From: Nitrospirota bacterium
GTDB taxonomy: Bacteria; Nitrospirota; Thermodesulfovibrionia; Thermodesulfovibrionales; UBA6898
Assembly (NCBI GenBank): GCA_016214855.1
Contig: JACRMT010000007.1
Location: 62,001-126,000, forward strand
Direction of reading: 5' to 3'
DNA: 64,000 nucleotides
This document shows, piece by piece, positions 63,965 to 64,000 of this stretch. Each line of letters opens with the position of its first letter. The stretch's first letter is position 1. Both the position numbers and the translations under genes were made by a program. Under the pieces are notes generated by a model, which was not told where the DNA came from, did no database searches, and saw only the letters and a list, made by a program, of their open reading frames with translations.

Positions 63965-64000
63965 TAGTTGATTATCTCGTCCGACACGCCGGCTTCCTGA
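63964..64000 (-). CDS. cobT: C-terminal end of probable CobT, cut by the right edge
   Basis: The last 11 residues (QEAGVSDEIIN) and a TAA sharing a base with the cobS ATG. The EAGVS ending resembles nicotinate-nucleotide-dimethylbenzimidazole phosphoribosyltransferase (CobT), the expected partner of cobS. Too short for certainty. Confidence 0.6.
   Translation of the reverse strand, partial: QEAGVSDEIIN

Overview
The window looks like a chromosomal segment of an anaerobic, sulfur-metabolising bacterium, most plausibly a Nitrospirota/Thermodesulfovibrionia-type lineage. That placement is inferred from gene content and not proven. The evidence is a complete dsrMKJOP operon with dsrC, a DsrN-type amidase, DsrE/F/H- and TusA-like sulfur carriers, and a near-complete anaerobic cobalamin pathway with cobalt uptake genes. 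Base composition is intermediate. The main exception is the visibly AT-richer patch at about 32.8-34.6 kb.

Layout. 1-4.6 kb: recN, a small ferredoxin, a Cys/Met-metabolism PLP enzyme and a DUF401 membrane protein, all on the minus strand. 4.8-10.6 kb: two parS palindromes, then a tightly packed plus-strand operon of parA, parB, a THEP1-like NTPase, a DUF1343/NamZ-like muramidase, a MurU+AmgK fusion and a UPF0158 protein. This joins chromosome segregation to peptidoglycan sugar recycling. 10.7-20.4 kb: a heme-sensor-like diguanylate cyclase, cysK, an ATP-cone nuclease, an FKBP isomerase, a methyltransferase, serS, a release-factor-like protein, a DNA glycosylase, divIVA and rsmG. 20.4-21.05 kb: a DUF559 gene bracketed by inverted-repeat doublets beside a probable methyltransferase remnant. 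21.1-29.3 kb: gyrA, a lipoprotein, gyrB, dnaN, dnaA and a candidate oriC. 29.3-32.1 kb: prfB with its programmed frameshift, lnt and tRNA-Phe. 32.1-35.6 kb: an accessory patch with repeats, a BrnT/BrnA toxin-antitoxin pair beside a truncated paralogue, a secreted AT-rich gene and small cysteine-rich proteins.

35.9-46.4 kb is the sulfur region: dsrN, two uncharacterised genes, dsrC, an RsbRD-domain gene, dsrMKJOP, a ferredoxin, and then a separately promoted tusB/dsrH-dsrE-dsrF-tusA set ending at a strong terminator. dsrAB are not in the window. 46.4-64 kb is one long minus-strand cobalamin operon. It runs from cobT (cut by the right edge) through cobS, cobC, cbiP, cbiB, cobD, cbiA, cbiX-cbiC, cbiM, a cbiN-like gene, cbiQ, cbiO, cobO, cbiD, cbiE-cbiT, cbiL, cbiF and cbiG-cbiH to a glutamine-amidotransferase-like gene. 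No CbiJ/CobK was recognised, and CobU may lie beyond the edge.

The most unusual pattern is a dispersed family of imperfect 7-nt tandem repeats. They sit in frame inside dsrN and at least seven cobalamin genes, and between genes, but I did not see them inside the replication genes or dsrMKJOP. No stretch clearly longer than 300 bases lacks a gene; the 300-base gap upstream of dnaA is described as the candidate origin.
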